DNA of 64,000 nucleotides from Flavimarina sp. Hel_I_48 (GTDB lineage Bacteria; Bacteroidota; Bacteroidia; Flavobacteriales; Flavobacteriaceae), in the NCBI RefSeq assembly GCF_000733945.1, contig NZ_JPOL01000002.1, positions 134,001 to 198,000 on the forward strand, given 5' to 3'. Each line of letters begins with the position of its first letter. The stretch's first letter is position 1. Below are positions 18,126-26,252 of the stretch, piece by piece. The position numbers and the translations under genes are program-made. The notes beneath the pieces are model-generated. The model was given only the letters and a program-made list of their open reading frames with translations, had not been told where the DNA came from and made no database searches.

Positions 18126-19820
18126 ATGAGAACGATATTTTTTGCCTTTGTTCTGGCAGCGAGCCTTTCAGGTTACGCCCAGGACAACATACCTACTACT
18201 TATTTTAAGAATCCGTTGGATATCCCTATTATCCTGGCCGGTGACTTTGGTGAACTGCGTGGCGGTCATTTTCACAGTGGCATGGATATAAAAACACAGC
18301 ACCGGGAGGGACTTGCGGTAAATGCCAGCGCCGGTGGTTCGGTTAGCCGAATAAAAATTCAGCGCTACGGTTATGGTAAGGCGATCTATGTGCAGCATCC
18401 TAATGGGTATACAAGTGTTTACGCCCATTTATCAAGTTTTTCGCCCAGCATTGAAGCCTATGTAAAAGGGCAACAGTATGCGCAGGAAACCTATGCCATA
18501 GAACTTTATCCTAAACCTGGCGAACTTCAAGTGGAGCAAGGGGAACTGATCGCGTACAGTGGAAATACGGGTGGAAGCACCGCCCCGCATTTGCACTTTG
18601 AGATTCGGGATGCCAGCCAGCGCCCCATGAACGGGATGCTTTTTGGCATTGAGGTACCAGACACGAGTGATCCTATCGTTTCTGAGCTTATGGTTTATCC
18701 CCTGGGCGACAGCAGCCAGGTAAACCAGTCCCAGTACCGGCAGAACCTGAGTCTTACCAAACAGCCCGATGGCAGTTTTATAAGCGAGAAAATTGAAGCT
18801 TTTGGCCCCATTGGTTTTGGGATTGCAACGGTAGATCAGCAAGATGGGGCACCTAACAAAAATGGAATCTATACAATTGAGACTTCCTTCAATGGCAACA
18901 AAAACCTGGAGGTACGTATGGACAAATTTTCGTTTGCCGAAACTGGCTTTGTCAAGCGCATGATTGATTATGCATATTATGAAACCGATAGGAAACGGGT
19001 TCAAAAATTGTTTATTGAACCGAATAATCCGTTAAGTATTTTTACCCAGCAGACCAATAAAGGCATTATTGACCTAAAAAATGACGGAGTTTCCTATGTT
19101 TATAACATTATGATTTCTGATTTTAAGGGGAATAAAACCTCTGTTTTAGTTCCTATAAGTGTCAAAAAACAGGAAATATTGGCTCCACGGGAGGTGAAAA
19201 AGACCGGTTTTTATGTAAATCCAAACGAATCGCAGAATTTTAACCTGGGCAAATACGAAGTCTATTTTCCGAAAGGGGCATTTTTTGATGAGCACTACCT
19301 GGATCTCAGTGAAGAGAACAACAAACTCCACCTTGGCGAGGACCTGATACCAGTGGCAAAAAACATAAGTATTCGCTACGATGCATCAGGATATTCCGCA
19401 GAAGACAGGGAGCATCTCTACATAGGTTCTGTGGGCTATAATGACAAGTTGTACTACACCGGTGCTTATCTGGATGGCACCACGCTTATTGCGCGTACTA
19501 AAACACTTACGGATTATACGGTGGGGATAGACGATACACCTCCTAAAATAGTACCGGTAGATGTCGCGGAAGGAAAATGGATGTCTACCTATGATGTGCT
19601 TCAGTTCAAAATTACAGACGAGGAAACTGGTATAAAAGATTTCAGGGCCACGATCAATGGCAAGTTTATCCTGATGGAATATGAGTACAAAGACGATCTG
19701 CTCACCTATCATTTTTCAGATAACATTATCTCGGAAACCGAAAACAACCTTAAACTTATCGTGACAGATAATGTGGGAAACAGCACTACATTTACCACCA
19801 CTTTTTTCAGAAAAAAATAG
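18126..19820 (+). CDS. M23 family metallopeptidase
   Basis: This 564-residue secreted protein has a short signal peptide (FFAFVLAASLSGYAQ). The LytM/M23 peptidase domain is at the N-terminal side: the zinc motif HSGMD gives H50 and D54, and the second motif HLHFE gives H155 and H157. Such enzymes cut peptidoglycan cross-links or act as scaffolds. The remaining 400 residues are beta-rich and of unknown role. The TonB receptor gene begins 3 bases after its stop, so the two are cotranscribed. Confidence 0.93.
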   Translation: MRTIFFAFVLAASLSGYAQDNIPTTYFKNPLDIPIILAGDFGELRGGHFHSGMDIKTQHREGLAVNASAGGSVSRIKIQRYGYGKAIYVQHPNGYTSVYAHLSSFSPSIEAYVKGQQYAQETYAIELYPKPGELQVEQGELIAYSGNTGGSTAPHLHFEIRDASQRPMNGMLFGIEVPDTSDPIVSELMVYPLGDSSQVNQSQYRQNLSLTKQPDGSFISEKIEAFGPIGFGIATVDQQDGAPNKNGIYTIETSFNGNKNLEVRMDKFSFAETGFVKRMIDYAYYETDRKRVQKLFIEPNNPLSIFTQQTNKGIIDLKNDGVSYVYNIMISDFKGNKTSVLVPISVKKQEILAPREVKKTGFYVNPNESQNFNLGKYEVYFPKGAFFDEHYLDLSEENNKLHLGEDLIPVAKNISIRYDASGYSAEDREHLYIGSVGYNDKLYYTGAYLDGTTLIARTKTLTDYTVGIDDTPPKIVPVDVAEGKWMSTYDVLQFKITDEETGIKDFRATINGKFILMEYEYKDDLLTYHFSDNIISETENNLKLIVTDNVGNSTTFTTTFFRKK

Positions 19821-19823
19821 CTT

Positions 19824-22289
19824 TTGAAAACATCATTTTATTATATCCTTTTTTTCATTTCCCTGTTCGCCTCCCCTTCTTGGTCACAAGAGGCAACCTT
19901 ACGCGGAGTCGCGCTTGACGCGGAAAATAACGTACTCAATGATGTTAACATTAGCTACGATGGCGGCGGTACCCAGAGCAATATCAACGGGTTTTTCACC
20001 CTGAATATCCCTGCGGAACGCGAAATTCAAATTACGTTCAGTCATGTGGGTTTTCAGGCAAAAACATTGACTTTTTCATTAAAAACGGACGAGATTTTTG
20101 AGTTTAATCCCGTATTCCGTACAACTGTAGAACAAATTGACGAAGTGGTGATCTCCTCCACAAATCGGGATCGCGTGGAGGGCATAGTTTCCCTTTCCCC
20201 AGAAACCATACGCAATATTCCCGGCGCCAATCCCGGCGTGGAAAACCTGCTGGCCACCTTGCCCGGGGTAAGTTCCAATAATGAATTGAGCACGCAGTAT
20301 GCCGTGCGCGGCGGTAATTATGATGAGAACCTGGTCTATGTAAACGGCATTGAGGTTTACAGGCCATTTTTAATCCGCTCTGGCCAACAGGAGGGTTTGA
20401 GTTTTGTGAATAGCGCTTTGGTACGGGATGTGGATTTTAGTGCGGGTGGTTTTCAGGCAAAATATGGAGATAAATTGTCATCTGTGTTGGATATTACCTA
20501 TCGCCGTCCAGTTGCTTTTGGCGCTTCGGTAGATTTGAGTTTGCTGGGCGTAAGCCTTTCCGCAGAAGGCGTTGCAGACGACGGTAAGTTCACCGCGCTG
20601 CTGGGTGCCCGTTACCGGGACAACAGCCTGCTGGTTGATGCAAAACAGACAGAAACCAATTTCCAGCCGCGTTTTTATGACCTTCAGACCTATCTAACCT
20701 ATACTTTTTCAGATAAATTTGCGGTTGACTTTCTTGGGAATATTGCGATAAACAGTTACGATTACCAGCCTTTTGCACGCCAGACAAATTTTGGGACCCT
20801 TACAGATCCCATCGCGCTGGTCATTAATTATGAAGGCCAGGAAGAAGATCAGTACGAGACATATTTTGGCGCCTTGAAAGGAACCTATAAACCTAATGAG
20901 AACCTCAGCTTGCAGACCATCGCTTCTGCATACCATACAAAAGAGCAGGAATATTATGATATTTTTGCCGAATATGGTTTGGGAACCCCAAATTCTTCCA
21001 TTGGTGATGAGAATATTGGCGAAGTGGAATTTACGGAAGGGATAGGCGCCCAACTCACCCATGCGCGAAACAACCTGGATGCGATCATCATAAATGTAAA
21101 GGAAAAACTAACCTTAAAAATCAATGAAGGGCAGATTGATGCGGGCATTAAATACACGCACGAAGACTTTAGGGATCGTTTGCAGGAATATGAAATCATA
21201 GATTCTGCCGGTTTTTCCATCCGCCCTCCCTTACCTGAATTTATCAATGATCAGCCGTATGCTCCCTTCAATGCACCGCTGGTACCTTTTACAAATGTGC
21301 GCGCGACAAATGATGTGCAGATAGATCGCATTTCGGGCTACGCGCAATACAGTAAGCGCCTTTTGCTGGGATCGCATAAGGCCTGGTACAATGTAGGTGT
21401 AAGAGCACAAAACTGGACGGTGAGCGGTGACGGGATTGCATCAAACACGCAGACGGTTGTGAGCCCACGGGCGCAGTTCAGCATTAAGCCAGATTGGGAT
21501 GAGGACATGGTTTTCAGGCTTTCTGGAGGTTATTATTACCAGCCGCCGTTTTATCGCGAACTCCGGGATTCATTAGGTCAGGTGCGTCCGGCAGTAAAAG
21601 CGCAACAATCCATTCACATAGTTGCCGGAAACGACTGGAGTTTTAAACTTTGGGAACGGCCGTTTACGTTAGTTACCGAAGCCTATTACAAGAAACTGGA
21701 TGATGTAAATCCTTACACCCTGGAGAATGTGCGCATACGATACCGCGCAAGAAACAACGCAGAAGCCTACGCCTACGGACTCGATCTTCGCCTTGCCGGG
21801 GAATTTGTTCCCGGTACTGATAGTTGGTTGAGCCTGGGAATACTCAAAACCGAAGAAAATATCGAAAACCGCAGCTATATCGCCCGTCCTACGGATCAAA
21901 GGCTTAAAATAGGGGCGCTTTTTCAGGATTATGTGCCGAATATTCCCAGTTTGCGCCTGTACTTAAACGCCGTTTATCAAACCGGTCTGCCCGGGGGTTC
22001 GCCCAGTTATGCAGATCCCTATGCTTATCAGACGCGGTTACCCTTTTACTTTAGGGCAGATGCAGGTTTTAGCTATGTATTTACCGATGCTCAAAAACAA
22101 TATCCCAAAGGACACTGGCTCCATATTTTTAAAGACCTGAGCGCAGGCTTTGAGATCTATAATATTTTTGACAGGCAAAACAGTATTACAAATACGTTTG
22201 TGCGGGACGCGGCAAGCAAGCAACAATATGCAATTCCCAATTATCTTACACCACGGGTTTTTAATGTTCGCGTAAACGCGAAATTTTAA
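19824..22289 (+). CDS. TonB-dependent outer-membrane receptor
   Basis: The gene uses TTG at 19824, 3 bases after the M23 stop, and this start gives a proper signal peptide (YYILFFISLFASPSWSQ). The 821-residue protein has a carboxypeptidase-regulatory-like beta domain (residues about 22-95), a plug domain (IRNIPGANPGVENLLATLPG, YAVRGGNYDENLVYVNGIEV) and a long beta-barrel ending in a C-terminal aromatic residue (RVNAKF). It imports a ligand through the outer membrane using TonB energy. The ligand is unknown. Pairing with a cell-wall peptidase is suggestive but not conclusive. Confidence 0.93.
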   Translation: MKTSFYYILFFISLFASPSWSQEATLRGVALDAENNVLNDVNISYDGGGTQSNINGFFTLNIPAEREIQITFSHVGFQAKTLTFSLKTDEIFEFNPVFRTTVEQIDEVVISSTNRDRVEGIVSLSPETIRNIPGANPGVENLLATLPGVSSNNELSTQYAVRGGNYDENLVYVNGIEVYRPFLIRSGQQEGLSFVNSALVRDVDFSAGGFQAKYGDKLSSVLDITYRRPVAFGASVDLSLLGVSLSAEGVADDGKFTALLGARYRDNSLLVDAKQTETNFQPRFYDLQTYLTYTFSDKFAVDFLGNIAINSYDYQPFARQTNFGTLTDPIALVINYEGQEEDQYETYFGALKGTYKPNENLSLQTIASAYHTKEQEYYDIFAEYGLGTPNSSIGDENIGEVEFTEGIGAQLTHARNNLDAIIINVKEKLTLKINEGQIDAGIKYTHEDFRDRLQEYEIIDSAGFSIRPPLPEFINDQPYAPFNAPLVPFTNVRATNDVQIDRISGYAQYSKRLLLGSHKAWYNVGVRAQNWTVSGDGIASNTQTVVSPRAQFSIKPDWDEDMVFRLSGGYYYQPPFYRELRDSLGQVRPAVKAQQSIHIVAGNDWSFKLWERPFTLVTEAYYKKLDDVNPYTLENVRIRYRARNNAEAYAYGLDLRLAGEFVPGTDSWLSLGILKTEENIENRSYIARPTDQRLKIGALFQDYVPNIPSLRLYLNAVYQTGLPGGSPSYADPYAYQTRLPFYFRADAGFSYVFTDAQKQYPKGHWLHIFKDLSAGFEIYNIFDRQNSITNTFVRDAASKQQYAIPNYLTPRVFNVRVNAKF

Positions 22290-22456
22290 AGGAAATAATA
22301 TCTCGGGATTTTAGTAAATGTCATTAAAGTATCTAAAAACTCCCTGATTAGTGATGATTTCTGCCTAAAGATGTACTTTTTTAAACAGTATGCTACTTCA
22401 AAATACAGTAAACCAAGAGTTCCTATTCTCTTAATTTAATGGAATAATTGTCGATT

Positions 22457-22714
22457 TTAAGCAGGATTTTGCCCGATTTCGTGTCTGTTTTCCTCATTTT
22501 TTGTCGATTGATGACAGTGTCGCTTCCCATTATTGAGAATAATTTCACCCGCATCTGCCGTAACCAGTCCACAAAGTATTTTAAAAAGTGTGGATTTGCC
22601 AGCGCCATTGTGTCCCAGGAGTCCGCTGATTGTTCCCGGTTTCAACGCGATAGCGACACGGTCAAATATTTTTTTACTGGAATAGCTTTTGACCAGCCCT
22701 GCTGCGCGCAACAT
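22457..22714 (-). pseudogene. Truncated ABC-transporter ATPase (N-terminal remnant)
   Basis: Residues 1-62 are a good start of an ABC ATPase (LRAAGLVKSYSSKKIF, Walker A GLLGHNGAGKST, then TADAGEIILNNGK). The similarity stops there and a stop codon follows at residue 86. No signature motif, Walker B or H-loop is present in any frame, and the intact TonB receptor gene ends only 167 bases further on, so the rest of the gene is deleted. It starts with a one-base TAATG overlap to the 190-residue protein gene, showing that it was once the second gene of an operon. It is probably non-functional. Confidence 0.75.
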
Positions 22715-23286
22715 TAAACCGAAATGGTGTTAAGTTGCCTGTAGTCAATTTTGGGCTTGTAGTGTTTTTCCATAAACGTACGTGACCAGAAGTATTTTTT
22801 GGTGATAAAAAATGGATCATTGATCATAAAAACCGGTATAAAATGAAACCACCTGATACCCAATTTATGAAAATAGCGCTGCACCTCCTTTTCCATTCCC
22901 AGTTCTCGTGCTGCAGTAATGAGAGACATGCGCTGGCACTTGCTCCCACGGTAGGGCGATAAAATCCTGGGGTCAAAACCGTGAAGGTATAAATAATCCT
23001 TAATGCGCTTGTAATCCTGAAAACGCGACCAACTATCCATGACTACCAAAAATATATGGGAAAAAGAAAATAAGAGGCACGACGACCAGAAGAGTTTCCA
23101 AGGCAATTTGTCTTCATGAAGCGCCGCGGAAAATGCTTGATAATAAAAAAAAGTTTCTATTATAAAAAGCACGAGGGCACCGTACAGCAACTTCCCAACA
23201 TTCCAATAGGAAACAAATCGGCGCGGTTGTTTAGGGAGGGCGTTATGCTGAATCATTTTATCTGTAATAGCAGGGTGGAGGTTCAA
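22714..23286 (-). CDS. Hypothetical membrane protein, former partner of the ABC remnant
   Basis: I do not recognise this 190-residue protein. It has two hydrophobic segments (about residues 30-50 and 65-85, GALVLFIIETFFYYQAFS and FWSSCLLFSFSHIFLVVMD) and a basic, aromatic-rich C-terminal half (SPYRGSKCQRMSLITAAREL, KYFWSRTFMEKHYKPKID). A second ATG at residue 11 is an alternative start. It overlaps the truncated ATPase gene by one base, so it probably worked with an ABC transporter that is now broken here. Confidence 0.7.
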   Translation of the reverse strand: MNLHPAITDKMIQHNALPKQPRRFVSYWNVGKLLYGALVLFIIETFFYYQAFSAALHEDKLPWKLFWSSCLLFSFSHIFLVVMDSWSRFQDYKRIKDYLYLHGFDPRILSPYRGSKCQRMSLITAARELGMEKEVQRYFHKLGIRWFHFIPVFMINDPFFITKKYFWSRTFMEKHYKPKIDYRQLNTISV

Positions 23287-23336
23287 AACTATTATCCATT
23301 TGTGCTAGTCAAATGTAGTATAATGAAGTAAATAAC

Positions 23337-23364
23337 AAAAAATAGGCGGTTAAAAAACCGCCTA
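23337..23364 (-). terminator. Intrinsic terminator after the cysteine desulfurase gene
   Basis: A perfect 9-bp stem (TAGGCGGTT/AACCGCCTA) with a 4-base loop is followed by six T on the minus strand, 49 bases past the stop. Confidence 0.85.
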
Positions 23365-23412
23365 TAAAAGCCAATAATGCACTAAAAATGCGATAAACTG
23401 GTACTTTTAGAG

Positions 23413-24561
23413 CTATTTTGTGATAAATTGCTTCAAAATACCAACCGTAAAATCTACTTCTTCCCTGGTATTTTCGTGTGAAAAAGAAAATCTAACCGAA
23501 GGTTTTTGTTTATCCTCTTCACTAAGAAAGGCATTGAGTACGTGGCTACCCTGATCGCTACCACTCTGGCAGGCACTACCTTTTGAGCAGGCGATACCCT
23601 TAAGATCCAGTTGAAACAACGTCATGAGCGCTTTATCAGCCGGTATGGGCAAACACACGTTGATAAGCGTATAGGTACTTTCCTTAAAATCGGCACATTT
23701 ACCATTAAACTTTACCTGTGGAATTTCTTTTTGTAGTTGCTCAATAAAATAGGTTTTCAGGCCTTCAATTTTCGCACGCTCTTCTTGCATCTTTTCGCAG
23801 GAAATCTGTAAGGCTTTATCCATGCCCACGATATTGTGCACACCTTCTGTACCGGCGCGACTCCCACGCTCCTGTCCCCCACCAAAAATAAGTGGACGCA
23901 ACCCGCTGTTTTTGCGTATAAAAGCAAAACCCACACCTTTGGGACCATGAAATTTATGGGCACTCGCAGCAACAAAATCTATGGGCGTTTCCTTGAGGTC
24001 AAGGTCAAAATGTCCCACACTTTGTACCATATCACTATGAAAAAGAGCTTTATGTGCTTTACATAAATTGCACACTTTATCAACATCCAGCATACTGCCT
24101 ATCTCATTATTGATGTGCATAAGGCTAACGAGCGTCTTTTCATTGGATTCCGATAGTAATTGTTCCAGATGTTCCAGATCTATGCTTCCGCAGGACTTAA
24201 TATTGACGTGTGATACTTTAATATCGTATACTTTTTGAAGCTGTTCAACCACATGAACCACCGCATGATGTTCAATCGCACTTGTGATAATATGACGTAC
24301 GCCCAGATCACGTACAACAGAATTGATGATCAGGTTGTCTGCTTCTGTACCACCAGAAGTAAATACGAGTTCGCCAGCCGAAACGTTTAAATGCTGAGCA
24401 ATGTTTTTGCGAGCATTTTCTATAAGGCTTTTCGCTTTGCGGCCATACGCATGCGTGGATGAAGGGTTGCCGGGAATACCCCGCATTACCTCTACCATAG
24501 CATCCAGGACTTCTGGTCGTATCGCAGTAGTTGCTGCATTGTCAAAATATACAGATTCCAT
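23413..24561 (-). CDS. Cysteine desulfurase, NifS/IscS family
   Basis: The enzyme takes sulfur from cysteine, leaving alanine, for Fe-S clusters or tRNA thiolation. The 382 residues show the full PLP fold: FDNAATT at the N-terminus, FTSGGTEADN, the PLP lysine K203 in ASAHKFHGPKG and the persulfide cysteine C331 in CSKGSACQSG. The short active-site loop and no extra domains fit a NifS/IscS-like member. It stands alone, without iscU, iscA or suf genes beside it, so it is not clearly the main Fe-S cluster enzyme. Confidence 0.93.
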   Translation of the reverse strand: MESVYFDNAATTAIRPEVLDAMVEVMRGIPGNPSSTHAYGRKAKSLIENARKNIAQHLNVSAGELVFTSGGTEADNLIINSVVRDLGVRHIITSAIEHHAVVHVVEQLQKVYDIKVSHVNIKSCGSIDLEHLEQLLSESNEKTLVSLMHINNEIGSMLDVDKVCNLCKAHKALFHSDMVQSVGHFDLDLKETPIDFVAASAHKFHGPKGVGFAFIRKNSGLRPLIFGGGQERGSRAGTEGVHNIVGMDKALQISCEKMQEERAKIEGLKTYFIEQLQKEIPQVKFNGKCADFKESTYTLINVCLPIPADKALMTLFQLDLKGIACSKGSACQSGSDQGSHVLNAFLSEEDKQKPSVRFSFSHENTREEVDFTVGILKQFITK

Positions 24562-24577
24562 ACGTTTTAATTTGATG

Positions 24578-24585
24578 CAAAATTA
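24578..24585 (-). promoter_or_regulatory. -7 box TAATTTTG before the cysteine desulfurase gene
   Basis: An exact TAnnTTTG box ends 16 bases upstream of the ATG at 24561, predicting a very short leader. Confidence 0.55.
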
Positions 24586-24635
24586 CTTAGAATATAATTA
24601 TTATCGCGCAAAGACGTTAGTTAACTGCAAAGCTT

Positions 24636-24643
24636 TATTTTTG
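24636..24643 (+). promoter_or_regulatory. -7 box TATTTTTG before the repeat lipoprotein gene
   Basis: An exact TAnnTTTG box lies 17 bases upstream of the ATG at 24661 and is divergent to the desulfurase promoter about 50 bases away. Confidence 0.55.
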
Positions 24644-24660
24644 CTCTTAAAACCTCAAGT

Positions 24661-25599
24661 ATGCTGCGTTATTTCCTCATTTTTGTACTATTTGCCTTTG
24701 TCTCATGTAATGATGGGGATGTTATTGTTACCAACTTTGATTTTGAAGGATTGGATATTAATCTTTGCAGGACCGCACAGGTCAATCAGCCAGAGAATAT
24801 TAAATACGTGTTTTCAAAAATTAACCCAGACACACAGGAAGCGCTTGTTTTAGAATTTATTACCAGCGAACCCATTTTAAGCAAAACAACTGATGGCAAG
24901 CCTTATGAAATCAAATTTAACGGCACTACGGCCAAAGTAAACTATAGGATATTTAATGCGGAAGTCACAGAGGATTATTTTTGCAGCGCCATACCCCCCG
25001 CAAGCCCTATAGTCAATGAAGAATATATTAGTGGGGAAGGTACGGCGTTGATCACTGTTACCGGTATACGTATGGATGATGACGGCGTGCCGTCAGAAGT
25101 GGAACGCGGTCTGGGCAATGAGGATATAGATGGTGATGGAATTCCCAATGAATACGACTTTGACGATGATGGTGATAATATACCTACAAAAAGTGAAGGT
25201 ATAGCCCTTGACGCTGATGGCAATTTCGATATGCTGGCTTGTGACGATACAGATAAAGACGGAATCCCAGATTTTATGGATCCTGACGATGATGGTGATA
25301 AAACAGATACGCGCGATGAAGATAAGGATATGGACCTGAATCCAAATAATGATCGATCAGATCCAGCTGTATCTGAACCAGATTATTTAAATCCTGATTA
25401 TTTCACTGACTACGATGTGAATGAGTACATCGTACATTCTTACAGCCTTACAGACATACGTGTTACTATTGTGCTTAACGATCTAGTTTTCAGAAATACG
25501 GCTACTGATGAAATCATACGTAGGGAAGAGCTTTTGTACGAGACATTCAACGCAGAGAATCAAAATATTACGGTAACACCGGTGTTTAGCCAAGAATAG
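24661..25599 (+). CDS. Lipoprotein with thrombospondin type 3-like calcium repeats
   Basis: The 312-residue protein begins with a lipoprotein signal (YFLIFVLFAFVSC, lipidated Cys about residue 16). The centre (about residues 138-235) carries Asp-rich calcium motifs: NEDIDGDGIPNEYDFDDDGD, DTDKDGIPDFMDPDDDGD. These resemble thrombospondin type 3 repeats used as rigid surface linkers in Bacteroidota. The flanking domains are beta-rich and not recognised. The stop is 5 bases from the convergent Smr gene, with no terminator visible between them. Confidence 0.85.
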   Translation: MLRYFLIFVLFAFVSCNDGDVIVTNFDFEGLDINLCRTAQVNQPENIKYVFSKINPDTQEALVLEFITSEPILSKTTDGKPYEIKFNGTTAKVNYRIFNAEVTEDYFCSAIPPASPIVNEEYISGEGTALITVTGIRMDDDGVPSEVERGLGNEDIDGDGIPNEYDFDDDGDNIPTKSEGIALDADGNFDMLACDDTDKDGIPDFMDPDDDGDKTDTRDEDKDMDLNPNNDRSDPAVSEPDYLNPDYFTDYDVNEYIVHSYSLTDIRVTIVLNDLVFRNTATDEIIRREELLYETFNAENQNITVTPVFSQE

Positions 25600-25604
25600 A
25601 AATA

Positions 25605-26144
25605 TTACTGATTCTGAAAAATATAAACTTCTGTTGCACCCAGACCGTATTTTTTATAATCAGCATCATAAAATTTCACTTCATAACGAGATAAAAGGGT
25701 CTCCAGTTCCATACGTAAGACGCCTTCCCCTACTCCGTGTATAAATACAATTTTTTGAATGCCTTTGCGTATCGCAAATTCGAGTTGGCCGCGTGCCGTG
25801 TCCAGCTGAAGGTTCAAAATTGCATGTTTTGACATTCCTTTTTCATTATCTGTAAGCTGATGTGCATGCAGATCAACTTCCATGGGCGGGACGGTTTTTG
25901 ATCTTTTGGTAGGGATTTTCCCAGGTTGTGAACGTTGTTCTTCTTCCCTTTTGATTTCTGAAATAAGCGCATCATCCAGATCTAACTCATTCAGGTTACC
26001 TTCAACGATCAATTCTTTAGGTTCTGCCTGCAGTGTAAAACCATCTTCTGTCTCGATTGTTATCAAATCAGGACCAATTGCCAGGACCACACCAGAAACT
26101 GCATCATCTATAAAACTTACTTTTTGACCTTTTTTAAATACCAT
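25605..26144 (-). CDS. Smr domain protein (MutS2-like C-terminal domain)
   Basis: This 179-residue protein has a small beta-barrel at the N-terminus (GQKVSFIDDAVSGVVLAIG), a charged linker with Lys/Arg around residues 65-85, and a C-terminal Smr domain. The Smr hallmarks are DLHAHQL and IHGVGEGVLRMELE near the end. Smr domains nick or bind nucleic acids, and small Smr proteins in eukaryotes and bacteria are linked to RNA cleavage and ribosome rescue. The start at 26144 gives a complete barrel. Confidence 0.9.
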   Translation of the reverse strand: MVFKKGQKVSFIDDAVSGVVLAIGPDLITIETEDGFTLQAEPKELIVEGNLNELDLDDALISEIKREEEQRSQPGKIPTKRSKTVPPMEVDLHAHQLTDNEKGMSKHAILNLQLDTARGQLEFAIRKGIQKIVFIHGVGEGVLRMELETLLSRYEVKFYDADYKKYGLGATEVYIFQNQ

Positions 26145-26252
26145 ATATACATATTATCTATAAATTGTGACCAATAATCGAGGTAAATACCTCTAAATTA
26201 GCTACACTAAGAAATAAATTCCTATTTTTACACCTCAATTCAATTAATTATC

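Noticed and set aside
18432..19004. 190-codon open frame on the minus strand inside the M23 peptidase gene
   Set aside because: It is antisense to a well-supported gene and has no domain or signal; it arises from codon use of the M23 gene.
22423..22608. Minus-strand frame that might continue the broken ABC ATPase in another phase
   Set aside because: Its sequence has no signature, Walker B or H-loop, so a simple frameshift does not restore the ATPase; a deletion is the better explanation.
26180..26193. GAGGT-AAAT-ACCTC hairpin upstream of the T9SS substrate gene, as a terminator
   Set aside because: It lies between divergent genes and has no T-tract; it could be an operator, but nothing else supports that.
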